From positions 806,001 to 870,000 of the forward strand of contig NZ_JACHWU010000002.1 of the NCBI RefSeq assembly GCF_014191605.1: a DNA stretch of 64,000 bases, in the 5' to 3' direction. The DNA comes from Prauserella isguenensis (lineage in GTDB: Bacteria > Actinomycetota > Actinomycetes > Mycobacteriales > Pseudonocardiaceae). Shown here in pieces: positions 45,766 to 54,706 of the stretch. Position numbers and translations under genes: made by a program. Under the pieces are notes generated by a model. The model did no database searches. It had not been told where the DNA came from and saw only the letters and a program-made list of their open reading frames with translations. The number at the start of each line of letters is the position of its first letter. The first letter of the stretch is position 1.

Positions 45766-47367
45766 ATGGCGTCGACGACCGCACAACTCCGCCACCCTGA
45801 CGGCCGGGTGGAACTACGCGATCCGTCGTCACTTCACGGAAGCCGGTTCTTCAACGACGAACTAGCCCCGGTACCCGTCGAGCGACGAACCTGGACCACG
45901 TACAACTACTTCGCACTGTGGAACGGAATGGCCTTCAACCTTCCGTCCTATCTGCTCGCGTCCGGCCTGATCGCCATCGGCATGAACTGGGTGCAGGCCT
46001 TCATGACGATCGCGATCGGTAACGTGATCGTTCTCCTGCCGATGCTGCTCAACAGCCACGCGGGAACCAAGTACGGCATTCCGTTCCCCGTTTTCGCTCG
46101 CGCGTTTTTCGGTGTCCGCGGTGCCAATCTGGCCGCGCTGCTGCGCGGGCTCGTGGCCTGTGGCTGGTTCGGCATTCAGACCTGGGTCGGCGGCCAGGCC
46201 GTCTTCGTCATCCTCGGGAAACTGCTCGGCGACAGCTGGACGGGCGCGGCCGAGTTCTACGACCAGCCGTGGACCCTGTGGCTGTGCTTCGCGGCGTTCT
46301 GGGCGCTGCAGATGGCCATCATCTGGCGCGGCATGGAGGCCATCAAGCGGCTCGAGAGCTGGGCCGCACCGCTGGTCACCGTGGGTTTCGTGATCCTGCT
46401 GATCTGGATCCTCGTCAAGGCCGGCGGCTTCGGCCCGATCTTCTCGCAGGAGTCGCGACTGGGTTGGGGCACGGAGTTCTGGTCGGTGTTCGCACCGTCG
46501 CTGACCGGCATGATCGCGTTCTGGGCGACCCTGTCGCTGAACATGCCGGACTTCACGCGGTTCGGTCAGGGACAGCGCAAACAGGCCTGGGGCCAGGTGC
46601 TCGGACTGCCGACGACCATGTCGTTCATCGCGATCATGTCGATCATGATCACCTCCGGCGGCATGGTGGTCTACGGCGAGGCCATCTGGGACCCGGTCGA
46701 GCTGGCCGGCCGCTTCGACTCGCCCGTCGTCGTGATCACCGCGCTGCTCGGCATCGTGCTCGCCACCATCACCACCAACCTCGCGGCGAACACGGTCAGC
46801 CCGTCCTACGATTTCTCCAACGCGTTCCCGCGCCGCATCAGCTTCCGCGTGGGCGGGCTGATCACCGGCGTTATCGGCATCGTGATCCAGCCGTGGCGGC
46901 TCATCTCCGATCCGAGTATCTACATCTACGCGTGGCTGGGTTTCTACGGCGGTGTGCTCGCGACCATCGCCGGTGTGCTTGCCGCGGGGTACTGGGTCCA
47001 GGCCCGCCGAACGCTCTCGCTGACCGACCTGTTCGCCGACGGGACCGGGCGCTACTGGTTCACGCGTGGCTGGAACTGGCGTGCACTCGTGGCCACGATC
47101 GTCGGTGCGGTGTTCGCCGTCGGCGGTGCGTACTCCGCCCCGGGCGAGGGCCCGTTCCCCGCCGACGGCCTCATCCCGATTCTGCAACCCCTGTACGACT
47201 ACAGCTGGGTCGTCGGCCTCGTCGCCGCGTTCCTGGCATTCCTCGCCCTCTCGCTGCCCGGTCGCAGCGGGTCGGAAAACCCCAAGTCGCACAACCCGAT
47301 TCCGGAGGAGGAGACAGGTGAACGAAGTGGTGAGGGCCGCCCTGGTCCAGCAGCGGTGGACCGGTGA
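45766..47367 (+). CDS. NCS1-family nucleobase:cation symporter
   Basis: A 533-residue protein with twelve hydrophobic helices. The N-terminus has the NCS1 signature (RRTWTTYNYFALWNGMAFNLPSYLLASG in pieces). It also shows TKYGIPFPVFARAFFGVRGAN, WFGIQTWVGGQ and LNMPDFTRFGQGQ. NCS1 carriers import uracil, allantoin, hydantoin or thiamine precursors. Uracil, dihydropyrimidine or hydantoin is favoured here because the next genes are dihydropyrimidinase and beta-ureidopropionase. Its last 50 bases overlap the start of the ureidopropionase gene. Confidence 0.92.
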   Translation: MASTTAQLRHPDGRVELRDPSSLHGSRFFNDELAPVPVERRTWTTYNYFALWNGMAFNLPSYLLASGLIAIGMNWVQAFMTIAIGNVIVLLPMLLNSHAGTKYGIPFPVFARAFFGVRGANLAALLRGLVACGWFGIQTWVGGQAVFVILGKLLGDSWTGAAEFYDQPWTLWLCFAAFWALQMAIIWRGMEAIKRLESWAAPLVTVGFVILLIWILVKAGGFGPIFSQESRLGWGTEFWSVFAPSLTGMIAFWATLSLNMPDFTRFGQGQRKQAWGQVLGLPTTMSFIAIMSIMITSGGMVVYGEAIWDPVELAGRFDSPVVVITALLGIVLATITTNLAANTVSPSYDFSNAFPRRISFRVGGLITGVIGIVIQPWRLISDPSIYIYAWLGFYGGVLATIAGVLAAGYWVQARRTLSLTDLFADGTGRYWFTRGWNWRALVATIVGAVFAVGGAYSAPGEGPFPADGLIPILQPLYDYSWVVGLVAAFLAFLALSLPGRSGSENPKSHNPIPEEETGERSGEGRPGPAAVDR

Positions 47368-48160
47368 CAAGGATTCGATGATCCAGACGTCCGTCGACGC
47401 CATCGCCTCGGCGGCCTCGCAGGGCGCGCAGGTCGTGTGTCTGCAGGAGCTGTTCTACGGTCCCTATTTCTGTCAGGTGCAGGACACCGAGTACTACTCC
47501 TACACCGAGGCCGTTCCGGACGGCCCGACGACCCGGCTCATGCAGGAGGTCGCCGAGCGGCACGGCATCGTCGTCGTCGCACCGCTGTACGAGCAGGAAC
47601 AGCCGGGCCTGCTGTACAACACGGCCGCGGTGATCGACGCCGACGGCACCTATCTGGGCAAGTACCGCAAGAACCACATCCCGCAGGTGAAGGGATTCTG
47701 GGAGAAGTTCTACTTCCGGCCCGGCAACACCGGCTACCCCGTCTTCGACACGGCGGTCGGCCGGATCGGCGTCTACATCTGCTACGACCGGCACTTCCCC
47801 GAGGGCTGGCGGGCACTGGGCCTGGCCGGCGCGAAGATCGTGTTCAACCCGTCGGCCACGAGCCGCGGCCTGTCGCAGTACCTCTGGCACCTCGAACAGC
47901 CCGCCGCGGCCGTGGCCAACGAGTACTACGTCGGCGCGATCAACCGGGTCGGCGTGGAACCACTGGGCGACAACGACTTCTACGGCCAGACCTACTTCGC
48001 CGACCCGCGGGGGCAGCTGGTCGGGGACGCGGCGTCGGACACCGACGACGAGGTCGTCGTGCGGGACCTGGACATGGGCAAGCTCGCCGAGGTGCGGGAT
48101 CTGTGGGCGTTCTACCGCGACCGCAGGCCCGACTCGTACGACTCGCTGGTGAAACCCTGA
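47318..48160 (+). CDS. Beta-ureidopropionase / N-carbamoyl-amino-acid hydrolase (nitrilase superfamily)
   Basis: A 280-residue nitrilase-fold amidase. The Glu-Lys-Cys triad is Glu44 (LQELFYGP), Lys118 (YRKNHIP) and Cys155 (YICYDRHFPE). It cleaves N-carbamoyl-beta-alanine to beta-alanine, CO2 and ammonia, or other N-carbamoyl amino acids. The GTG at 47318 follows GGAGGAGGAGACAG and lies inside the C-terminal codons of the transporter gene. The next gene starts 13 bases on. Confidence 0.92.
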   Translation: MNEVVRAALVQQRWTGDKDSMIQTSVDAIASAASQGAQVVCLQELFYGPYFCQVQDTEYYSYTEAVPDGPTTRLMQEVAERHGIVVVAPLYEQEQPGLLYNTAAVIDADGTYLGKYRKNHIPQVKGFWEKFYFRPGNTGYPVFDTAVGRIGVYICYDRHFPEGWRALGLAGAKIVFNPSATSRGLSQYLWHLEQPAAAVANEYYVGAINRVGVEPLGDNDFYGQTYFADPRGQLVGDAASDTDDEVVVRDLDMGKLAEVRDLWAFYRDRRPDSYDSLVKP

Positions 48161-48173
48161 GGAGGCCGATCCG

Positions 48174-49571
48174 ATGCGCACTCTGATCAAGAACGGCACC
48201 GTGCTCAGCACCACCGGGGCCGTGACCGCCGACGTGCTCGTCGACGGCGAGACGATCGCCGCCGTGACCGCCCCCGGCATGCTGGCCGAGCAGAACGTCG
48301 TGTTCGACACCGAGTTCGACGTCACGGGCAAGTACGTCATGCCCGGCGGGATCGACGCCCACACGCACATGGAGATGCCGTTCGGCGGCACGTTCTCGGC
48401 CGACACGTTCGAAACGGGAACCCGGGCCGCTGCCTGGGGCGGCACCACGACGATCATCGACTTCGCCGTACAGCCCAAGGGGAACTCGCTCTTGTCCACG
48501 CTGGACACCTGGCATGAGAAGGCCGACGGCGACTGCGCCGTCGACTACGGCTTCCACATGATCGTCTCCGACGTCAACGACGCCACGCTCAAGGAGATGG
48601 AGTCTTGCGTGGCCGCGGGCGTGAGCAGCTTCAAGATGTTCATGGCCTATCCCGGCGTCTTCTACTCCACCGACGGGGAGATCCTGCGCGCGATGAACAA
48701 GGCCGCCGACATCGGCGGCACCATCGCGATGCACGCCGAGAACGGCATCGCGATCGACGAGCTCGTCGCACAGGCGCTGGCCCAGGGCCGGAGCGAGCCG
48801 TACCAGCACGGTGTCACCCGCCCGCCGGAGCTGGAGGGGGAGGCGACGTCACGCGCGATCACCCTGGCCGGGGTCACCGGTGCGCCGCTCTACATCGTGC
48901 ACCTCTCGGCCGCACAGGCGTTGTCGGCCGTGGCCGAGGCACGCGACGAAGGACAGAACGTCTTCGCCGAGACGTGCCCGCAGTACCTGTATCTGTCCAT
49001 CGAGGACCTCGGCAAGCCGGACTTCGAGGGCTCGAAGTACGTGGCCTCTCCACCGTTGCGCGAGAAGCACCACCAGCCCGATCTGTGGCGGGGCCTGCGC
49101 ACCAACGACCTCTCGGTGGTCTCCACCGACCACTGCCCGTTCTGCTTCAAGGACCAGAAAGAACTCGGCCGCGGCGACTTCACCAAGATCCCCAACGGCA
49201 TGCCCGGCGTGGAACACCGGATCGACCTGCTGCACCAGGGCGTGGTGGCCGGCGAGATCTCCCTCGCCCGCTGGGTCGAGGCCTGCTCGACGACGCCTGC
49301 GCGCATGTTCGGGTTGTACCCCCGCAAGGGTGTGATCGCCCCGGGTGCCGACGCCGACATCGTCATCTACGACCCCGCGGCCGAGCACACGATCTCAGCC
49401 GAGACGCATCACATGAACGTCGACTACTCCGCGTACGAGGGCATGACGGTCACCGGCCGGTGCGAGACCGTGCTCTCCCGCGGCAGCGTCGTCGTCGATC
49501 GCGGCACCTACCACGGCCGCGCCGGTCACGGCCGGTTCCTCGAACGTGACCTGTGCCAGTACCTGAACTGA
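48174..49571 (+). CDS. hydA: Dihydropyrimidinase (hydantoinase)
   Basis: A 465-residue amidohydrolase. Binuclear zinc ligands are His63 and His65 (DAHTHMEMPF), the carboxylated Lys154 (SSFKMFMAYPG), His187 (AMHAENG), His243 (IVHLSAAQ) and Asp319 (STDHCPF). Tyr164 in GVFYSTDGE matches the dihydropyrimidinase substrate tyrosine. It opens the ring of 5,6-dihydrouracil/dihydrothymine or hydantoins. The length and motifs separate it from allantoinase. Ribosome site GAGGAGG-like (TGAGGAGGCC). Confidence 0.95.
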   Translation: MRTLIKNGTVLSTTGAVTADVLVDGETIAAVTAPGMLAEQNVVFDTEFDVTGKYVMPGGIDAHTHMEMPFGGTFSADTFETGTRAAAWGGTTTIIDFAVQPKGNSLLSTLDTWHEKADGDCAVDYGFHMIVSDVNDATLKEMESCVAAGVSSFKMFMAYPGVFYSTDGEILRAMNKAADIGGTIAMHAENGIAIDELVAQALAQGRSEPYQHGVTRPPELEGEATSRAITLAGVTGAPLYIVHLSAAQALSAVAEARDEGQNVFAETCPQYLYLSIEDLGKPDFEGSKYVASPPLREKHHQPDLWRGLRTNDLSVVSTDHCPFCFKDQKELGRGDFTKIPNGMPGVEHRIDLLHQGVVAGEISLARWVEACSTTPARMFGLYPRKGVIAPGADADIVIYDPAAEHTISAETHHMNVDYSAYEGMTVTGRCETVLSRGSVVVDRGTYHGRAGHGRFLERDLCQYLN

Positions 49572-49583
49572 GAGGAGCCGGGT

Positions 49584-50582
49584 GTGGAGTTCGGAGTGGT
49601 ACTGCAGACCGACCCGCCCGCGCGGGACATCGTGCGGCTGGCGAGCCTGGCCGAGGACGAGGGCTTCCGTTACGGGTGGACGTTCGACTCGGTGGTGCTG
49701 TGGCAGGAACCGTTCGTCATCTATTCGCAGATCCTGGCCGCGACGTCGTCGATGACGGTGGGGCCGATGGTGACCAGCCCGGGCACGCGGGACTGGTCGG
49801 TCATGGCCTCGCTCTTCGCGACACTCAACGAGATGTACGGCAACCGGACGGTGTGCGGCATCGGACGTGGGGATTCGGCCCACCGCGTCATCGGCAAACC
49901 TCCGTCCACATTGGCCACGCTGCGGGACTGCATGGCCACCGTGAAGGATCTGGCCGAGGGCCGGGAGACGACCCTGCACGACACCGCGGTGCGCATGCCG
50001 TGGGTGTCGGGCGGCAGGCTCGAGATGTGGATGGCCGGGTACGGGCCGAAGGCGCTGCAGACCGTCGGGCAGCACGCCGACGGCTTCATCCTGCAATGCG
50101 CCGACCCGGCCATCGCGCGGTGGACGATCGGCGCCGTACGCGACGCGGCGAGCGCCGCGGGCCGTGACCCGGAGGGCATCACGATCTGTGTCGCGGCCCC
50201 CGCGTACGTCGGCGACAACGTGGCGCATCAGCGGGAGCAGCTGCGTTGGTTCGGCGGCATGGTCGGCAACCACGTCGCCGACCTCGTCGCCCGCTACGGC
50301 GACTCCGGTCCCGTTCCGCACGAGCTGACCGACTACATCGCGGCGCGGGAGGGTTACGACTACGCCCACCACGGCCGCGCGGGCAACCCGTCGACGGATT
50401 TCGTCCCCGACGAGATCGTCGACCGGTTCTGCCTGACCGGCCCCGCCGAGGCCCACGTGCAGCGGCTGGAGGAACTCGCCGAGCTGGGCGTCGACCAGTT
50501 CGCCGTCTACCTCATGCACGACCGGAGGGAGGAGACGCTGCGGTCCTACGGCCGCGACGTCATCGCCAAGCTCGCGTCGTGA
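49584..50582 (+). CDS. Luciferase-like (F420/flavin) oxidoreductase, CPS_4043-like (TIGR03842)
   Basis: A 332-residue LLM-family TIM barrel. It begins MEFGVVLQTDPPARDIVRLASLAEDEGFRYGWTFDS (in pieces) and shows TSPGTRDWSVMASLFATLNE and GIGRGDSAHRVIG. It resembles TIGR03842, a family described as related to methylene-H4MPT reductase and of unknown substrate. Cofactor may be F420 or flavin. It is the last gene of the pyrimidine operon, 12 bases after dihydropyrimidinase. Because no dihydropyrimidine dehydrogenase gene is present, a role in the first reductive or ring-modifying step is a reasonable hypothesis. RutA, the uracil monooxygenase, belongs to the same superfamily. Confidence 0.87.
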   Translation: MEFGVVLQTDPPARDIVRLASLAEDEGFRYGWTFDSVVLWQEPFVIYSQILAATSSMTVGPMVTSPGTRDWSVMASLFATLNEMYGNRTVCGIGRGDSAHRVIGKPPSTLATLRDCMATVKDLAEGRETTLHDTAVRMPWVSGGRLEMWMAGYGPKALQTVGQHADGFILQCADPAIARWTIGAVRDAASAAGRDPEGITICVAAPAYVGDNVAHQREQLRWFGGMVGNHVADLVARYGDSGPVPHELTDYIAAREGYDYAHHGRAGNPSTDFVPDEIVDRFCLTGPAEAHVQRLEELAELGVDQFAVYLMHDRREETLRSYGRDVIAKLAS

Positions 50583-50600
50583 TCCCCGGGAGGGTGCCGG

Positions 50601-50637
50601 GTCGTTCCGGTGGCGGATGTGCCGCCGCCGGAACGAC
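50601..50637. terminator. Hairpin terminator of the pyrimidine operon
   Basis: A 16-base stem (GTCGTTCCGG-based, with one G-U) and a five-base loop. It lies 19 bases past the stop at 50582 and 30 bases before the convergent stop at 50667. It may serve both directions. Confidence 0.7.
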
Positions 50638-50666
50638 GACCCCGGTCCGACGGCCTCTCCCGCACG

Positions 50667-51476
50667 TCAGCCGGCGGCGGCCTCCTCGGCCGCGCGTTCG
50701 GCGGCCTTCTCCGCGCGCCACGTCTCGTCGTCGGCCCCGCGGCGCCAGTATCCGGAGATCGACGCCCGCTCGCGATCGACGCCGCGCTCGCCCAGCAGGT
50801 ATCGGCGCAGATCACGGACGAAGCCCGCCTCGCCGTGCACGAAGGCATGGACGTCGCCCGCGGGGAACTCGAGCTCGCGCACCGCGGCGACGAGGTCGTC
50901 GGAGCGGGAGCGGTGCAGCCAGCGCACCTGCGCATCAGCCTTGGTGACGAGCGGGAGGTGTTCGTTCTCGTCCTCGACCAGCACGAACACCCGGGCGTCG
51001 GCGCCGTCCGGCATCGCCTCCAGTGCGTTACCGATGGCCGGCAGCGCGCTTTCGTCGCCGACGAGCAGGTGCCAGTCGGCGTCGGCCGACGGCGCGTAAC
51101 CACCGCCGGGGCCGACCAGCAACACCTCGTCGCCCTCGGTCAGCCGCGCCGCCCACGGGCCCGCCAGCCCGCGGTCTCCGTGGTGGACGAAGTCGAGGAC
51201 GAGTTCGCGTGCCTCCGGGTCGAACCCGCGCACGGTGTAGGTCCGCATCCGGGGCCGTTGCTCCGCGGCCAGATCCGCCAGGTCGAGCGGGTGCGGGTAG
51301 GTCACGCCGTCGGGAGCGAACAGCACCTTGACGTAGCTGTCGGTGCACGTGTTCGGTTCGAACGCGGCCAGTCCCTCGCCGCCACAGACCACCCGGATCA
51401 GATGGGGCGTGAGACGTTCGGTGCGGCGCACCTCCGCCCGCATCACCGGCCTGCTGCGACCTCGCTTGTCGGCCAT
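50667..51476 (-). CDS. Siderophore-interacting protein (ViuB/YqjH-type ferric reductase)
   Basis: A 269-residue protein of the NAD(P)H:flavin oxidoreductase fold. The FAD-binding domain has RPRMRTYTVRGFDPEARELVLDFVHHGD (split). The C-terminal domain has LLVGDESALPAIGNALE and ISGYWRRGADDETWR. It releases iron from ferric siderophores by reduction. The ATG at 51476 follows GAGGAGCG. An IdeR-like box precedes it. Confidence 0.93.
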   Translation of the reverse strand: MADKRGRSRPVMRAEVRRTERLTPHLIRVVCGGEGLAAFEPNTCTDSYVKVLFAPDGVTYPHPLDLADLAAEQRPRMRTYTVRGFDPEARELVLDFVHHGDRGLAGPWAARLTEGDEVLLVGPGGGYAPSADADWHLLVGDESALPAIGNALEAMPDGADARVFVLVEDENEHLPLVTKADAQVRWLHRSRSDDLVAAVRELEFPAGDVHAFVHGEAGFVRDLRRYLLGERGVDRERASISGYWRRGADDETWRAEKAAERAAEEAAAG

Positions 51477-51508
51477 CCGTGCGCTCCTCACCTACGTCGT
51501 TCCCCCGA

Positions 51509-51528
51509 AAGTAAGGCTACCCTTAGGC
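51509..51528 (-). promoter_or_regulatory. IdeR/DtxR-like iron box
   Basis: The perfect inverted repeat TAAGG-GTAG-CCTTA (51512-51525) resembles the actinobacterial iron box TTAGGTTAGGCTAACCTAA. It lies 36 bases upstream of the siderophore-interacting protein start, where repression would be effective. Confidence 0.65.
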
Positions 51529-51671
51529 TGCTCCGGACGCACACGCGCGTACCACCGGCCGGGACAGCGCTCGTCCCACGGCCCCACGACCCCGCGACCC
51601 GCCGCGCACGCCGCACCTCGACCGTGCGAACACTCTTGACACCTTGCCAACAAGCGGCGAACCTGTCCGCC

Positions 51672-53354
51672 ATGACGCGGTTCGACTATGATGTCCTGGT
51701 CATCGGCTCCGGCTTCGGCGGCAGTGTGAGTGCGCTCAGGCTGACCGAGAAGGGCTACTCGGTCGGTGTCCTCGAGAGGGGCCGCCGGTTCGCCGATCAC
51801 GAGCTCCCCAGGACGTCGTGGCGACTCCGGGACTACGTGTTCGCTCCCGCGCTGGGCTGTACGGGCATCCTGCGCGTCACCCCGCTCAAGGAGGCGATGA
51901 TCCTCTCCGGTGCGGGCGTCGGCGGCGGATCACTGGTCTACGCCAACACGCTCTACCAACCGCCGGACGCCTTCTACGCCGACCCGCAGTGGGCCCACAT
52001 CACCGACTGGAAGGCCGAACTCGAGCCGTACTACGACCAGGCCAAGCGCATGCTCGGCGTCGCGAGCTACCCGTGCACGACCCCCGCAGACGAGGTGATG
52101 CGTTCGGTCGCCGAGGACATGGGCATCGGCGACACCTACGGCCCGACCCCGGTCGGCGTGTTCTTCGGCGACGAGACCACGAAACCCGGCGTGACCGTGC
52201 CCGATCCGTACTTCGGCGGCGCGGGACCGCAGCGCCGCACCTGCACCCACTGCGGCGAGTGCATGACCGGCTGCCGCCACAACGCCAAGAACACCACCGT
52301 CAAGAACTACCTGTATCTGGCCGAACAGGCAGGCGCGCAGGTGCACCCACTCACCACCGTCACCGGAGTGCGCCCCCTGCCCGAAGGCGGCTACGCCGTC
52401 GACACGACCACCACCGGGAAACCGTGGCGGAAGCGGACGCTGCATGCCGAGCAGGTCGTCTTCTCGGCCGCCGCCCTCGGCACCCAGCGGCTGCTGCACG
52501 CGATGCGCGACCGCGGCGTCCTGCCACGGCTGTCGGACAGGCTGGGCGTGCTGGCGCGCACGAACTCCGAGGCGATCCTCGCCGCCCGGTCGGTGCGGCC
52601 TGACACGGAGTACCACCGCGGCGTCGCGATCACCTCGTCGATCCACCCCGACGAGGTCACGCACGTCGAGCCGGTGCGCTACGGCAAGGGCAGCAACCTG
52701 CTGGCCCTGCTCGGCGCCGTGCTCGTCGATCCGAAACCCGGCAGGCCGCGCTGGCTGCTGGGCCTCAAGGAGATGTGGCGCAGGCGGCGCGAGCTGCCGA
52801 AGCTGCACAACCCGAAACGCTGGTCGGAACAGACGATCGCGCTGCTGGTGATGCAGACGCTCGACAACTCGGTCACCACCTACACCAAGCGGGGCAGGCT
52901 CAAGACGAAACAGGGCATCGGCGAGCCCAACCCGACGTGGATCCCGGCGGGACACGAGGTCACCCGGCGCGTCGCCGACAAGATCGACGGGCTGGCCGGC
53001 GGTGGCTGGAACGACCTCGCCAACGTGCCGTTGACCGGCCACTTCATCGGCGGCTGCGCCATCGGCGAATCCCCCGAGACCGGCGTCATCGATCCCTACC
53101 AGCGTCTGTACGGCCACGAGGGACTGCACGTCGTCGACGGCTCGGCCATCTCGGCGAACCTCGGCGTCAACCCGTCGCTGACCATCACCGCGCAGGCCGA
53201 ACGGGCGATGGCGCTGTGGCCCAACAAGGGCGACGCCGATCCGCGGCCCGCGCTGAGCTCCGCGTACCGGCGGGTCCGCGCGGTGCCACCGAAGAACCCG
53301 GTCGTGCCCGAGGCCGCCCCCGGCGCGCTGCGACTCCCCCTGTCACCGGCATGA
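51672..53354 (+). CDS. GMC oxidoreductase (ChoD-like)
   Basis: A 560-residue flavoprotein. The FAD dinucleotide motif is GSGFGGSVSALRLTEKGY. GAGVGGGSLVYANTLY, a ferredoxin-like cluster CTHCGECMTGCRHNAKNTT and a C-terminal IGGCAIGES...GLHVVDGSAISANLGVNPSLTI follow. It closely resembles actinobacterial putative cholesterol oxidases (ChoD), although cholesterol activity of that group is uncertain. The ATG at 51672 was chosen because the FAD motif begins just after it. A TTGACA lies at 51635-51640, with a weak -10 downstream. Next is a TetR gene 28 bases on. Confidence 0.9.
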   Translation: MTRFDYDVLVIGSGFGGSVSALRLTEKGYSVGVLERGRRFADHELPRTSWRLRDYVFAPALGCTGILRVTPLKEAMILSGAGVGGGSLVYANTLYQPPDAFYADPQWAHITDWKAELEPYYDQAKRMLGVASYPCTTPADEVMRSVAEDMGIGDTYGPTPVGVFFGDETTKPGVTVPDPYFGGAGPQRRTCTHCGECMTGCRHNAKNTTVKNYLYLAEQAGAQVHPLTTVTGVRPLPEGGYAVDTTTTGKPWRKRTLHAEQVVFSAAALGTQRLLHAMRDRGVLPRLSDRLGVLARTNSEAILAARSVRPDTEYHRGVAITSSIHPDEVTHVEPVRYGKGSNLLALLGAVLVDPKPGRPRWLLGLKEMWRRRRELPKLHNPKRWSEQTIALLVMQTLDNSVTTYTKRGRLKTKQGIGEPNPTWIPAGHEVTRRVADKIDGLAGGGWNDLANVPLTGHFIGGCAIGESPETGVIDPYQRLYGHEGLHVVDGSAISANLGVNPSLTITAQAERAMALWPNKGDADPRPALSSAYRRVRAVPPKNPVVPEAAPGALRLPLSPA

Positions 53355-53382
53355 TTCCGGAGCTCGTGCGAGACTGCCCCGC

Positions 53383-54009
53383 ATGACAGCCGGATCCGCG
53401 CCGAAGTGGCGCAGGCTCGAGCCCGACGAGCGCAGGGAACAGATCTTCACCTGTGCCGCCGAGCTGTTCGGCGAACGCCCGTACGCAGCCGTGTCCACGG
53501 CCGACATCGCGGCACGCGCCGGCGTCGCCCGCGGGCTGATCAACCACTACTTCGGCACGAAACGCGCGCTGTACCTCGCCGTCGTCCGGCGGGCGCTGAC
53601 CCTGCCGCCGGACGCGGTGACCACGCTGCCCGACGGTCCACTGGCCGAGCGCACCGATGCGGCCGTCGACTGGTTCCTCGACATGGTGAGCAAACAGCAG
53701 AAGACGTGGCTCGCCGCGATCACCCCGGAGGGCATCGGCCGGGACGAGGAGGTCGAGCGCATCCTCGACGAGGCCGACCGCGACGCCGCGGGCCTCGTAC
53801 TGGAGGCCATGGGATTCTCCCGGGACGACGATCGCTGGGAACAGCTGATCGCCGTCGTCCGCACCTACGCGGGCATGGTCAAGGCCGCCAGCCGCGAATG
53901 GCTCGACCGCGAGACGCTCAACCGCAGCCAGGTACACACCGTGCTCTCGCGCGTGCTCCACACCCTCGTCGCCGACGTCATTCCCCGCGCGCGCAACCAG
54001 TCCTCGTGA
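53383..54009 (+). CDS. TetR-family transcriptional regulator
   Basis: A 208-residue regulator. The N-terminal HTH (about 16-63) reads REQIFTCAAELFGERPYAAVSTADIAARAGVARGLINHYFGTKRAL in pieces. A helical ligand domain with Trp and Phe residues follows (DWFLDMVSKQQKTWLAA). It is co-directional with the GMC oxidoreductase, so it probably controls it. The ATG at 53383 matches the conserved N-terminus. Confidence 0.92.
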   Translation: MTAGSAPKWRRLEPDERREQIFTCAAELFGERPYAAVSTADIAARAGVARGLINHYFGTKRALYLAVVRRALTLPPDAVTTLPDGPLAERTDAAVDWFLDMVSKQQKTWLAAITPEGIGRDEEVERILDEADRDAAGLVLEAMGFSRDDDRWEQLIAVVRTYAGMVKAASREWLDRETLNRSQVHTVLSRVLHTLVADVIPRARNQSS

Positions 54010-54043
54010 GTGCCGCCGGACGCGGCGTGCCGGGCGGAAGGAC

Positions 54044-54706
54044 TCAGCGGTAGGTCAGGTAACCGGCAGCCGGACCGTCGAAATGGCCGTGTTCGTTGAA
54101 CGACACGAGCGTCAGGCCCGAGCGGCCGGTGGCGAGCTTGCTGATGCCGGCGTTCACCGCGACGCGGCTGAGCGTCACCAGGTGCGTCTCCGGTGCGCCG
54201 AGCAGCAGCCCGCACAACGTCGCGATCACGCCGCCGGAGGTGAACACGACCGCCTGCTCACCCTTGCCGAGCGCGCCGGCCGCGTCGGCGGCCGCCGCCT
54301 CCACCCGGTCGCGGAACGCCGGCCACTGCTCCGCCGCGTCGCTGCGCTCCCCCGCGGCCGCCCACGCCGCGAGCGCCGACTCCAGCACGCGCTGGAACCC
54401 ACGCGGGTCGCCCGCGTCCTGCGGCCTGCCACCTCCGTGCGCGCCGACGACGTCGGTGTCGGCGTACTCGTTCCACCGCGGGTCCTCTTTGGCCGTGACG
54501 CCCGGCGCGCACTCGGCCAGAGCCAGTTCCGCGGTCGCGCGTTGTCGGGACAGCGACCCGCACCACGCGTGGTCGACCCGCACCTGCCTGCGCGCCAGCT
54601 CGGCACCCACCAGCCGCGCCTGCTCCCGGCCCAGCTCGGACAACCGGTCGTAGTCGGCGGCGCCGAACGACGCCTGGCCGTGCCGCACCAGGTGGATCGC
54701 ACCCAT
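54044..54706 (-). CDS. Histidine phosphatase family protein
   Basis: A 220-residue phosphoglycerate-mutase-like phosphatase. The catalytic histidine lies in [10 protein letters not shown]. Arg in [10 protein letters not shown] and the second His region [12 protein letters not shown] follow, the latter with Gly where His is usual. The substrate is unknown. The ATG shares one base with the SDR stop (TGATG), so the two are coupled. Confidence 0.87.
   Translation of the reverse strand: MGAIHLVRHGQASFGAADYDRLSELGREQARLVGAELARRQVRVDHAWCGSLSRQRATAELALAECAPGVTAKEDPRWNEYADTDVVGAHGGGRPQDAGDPRGFQRVLESALAAWAAAGERSDAAEQWPAFRDRVEAAAADAAGALGKGEQAVVFTSGGVIATLCGLLLGAPETHLVTLSRVAVNAGISKLATGRSGLTLVSFNEHGHFDGPAAGYLTYR

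Noticed and set aside
45862-47403. Minus-strand frame opposite the NCS1 transporter
   Set aside because: Antisense of a transporter with intact signatures and a strong operon context.
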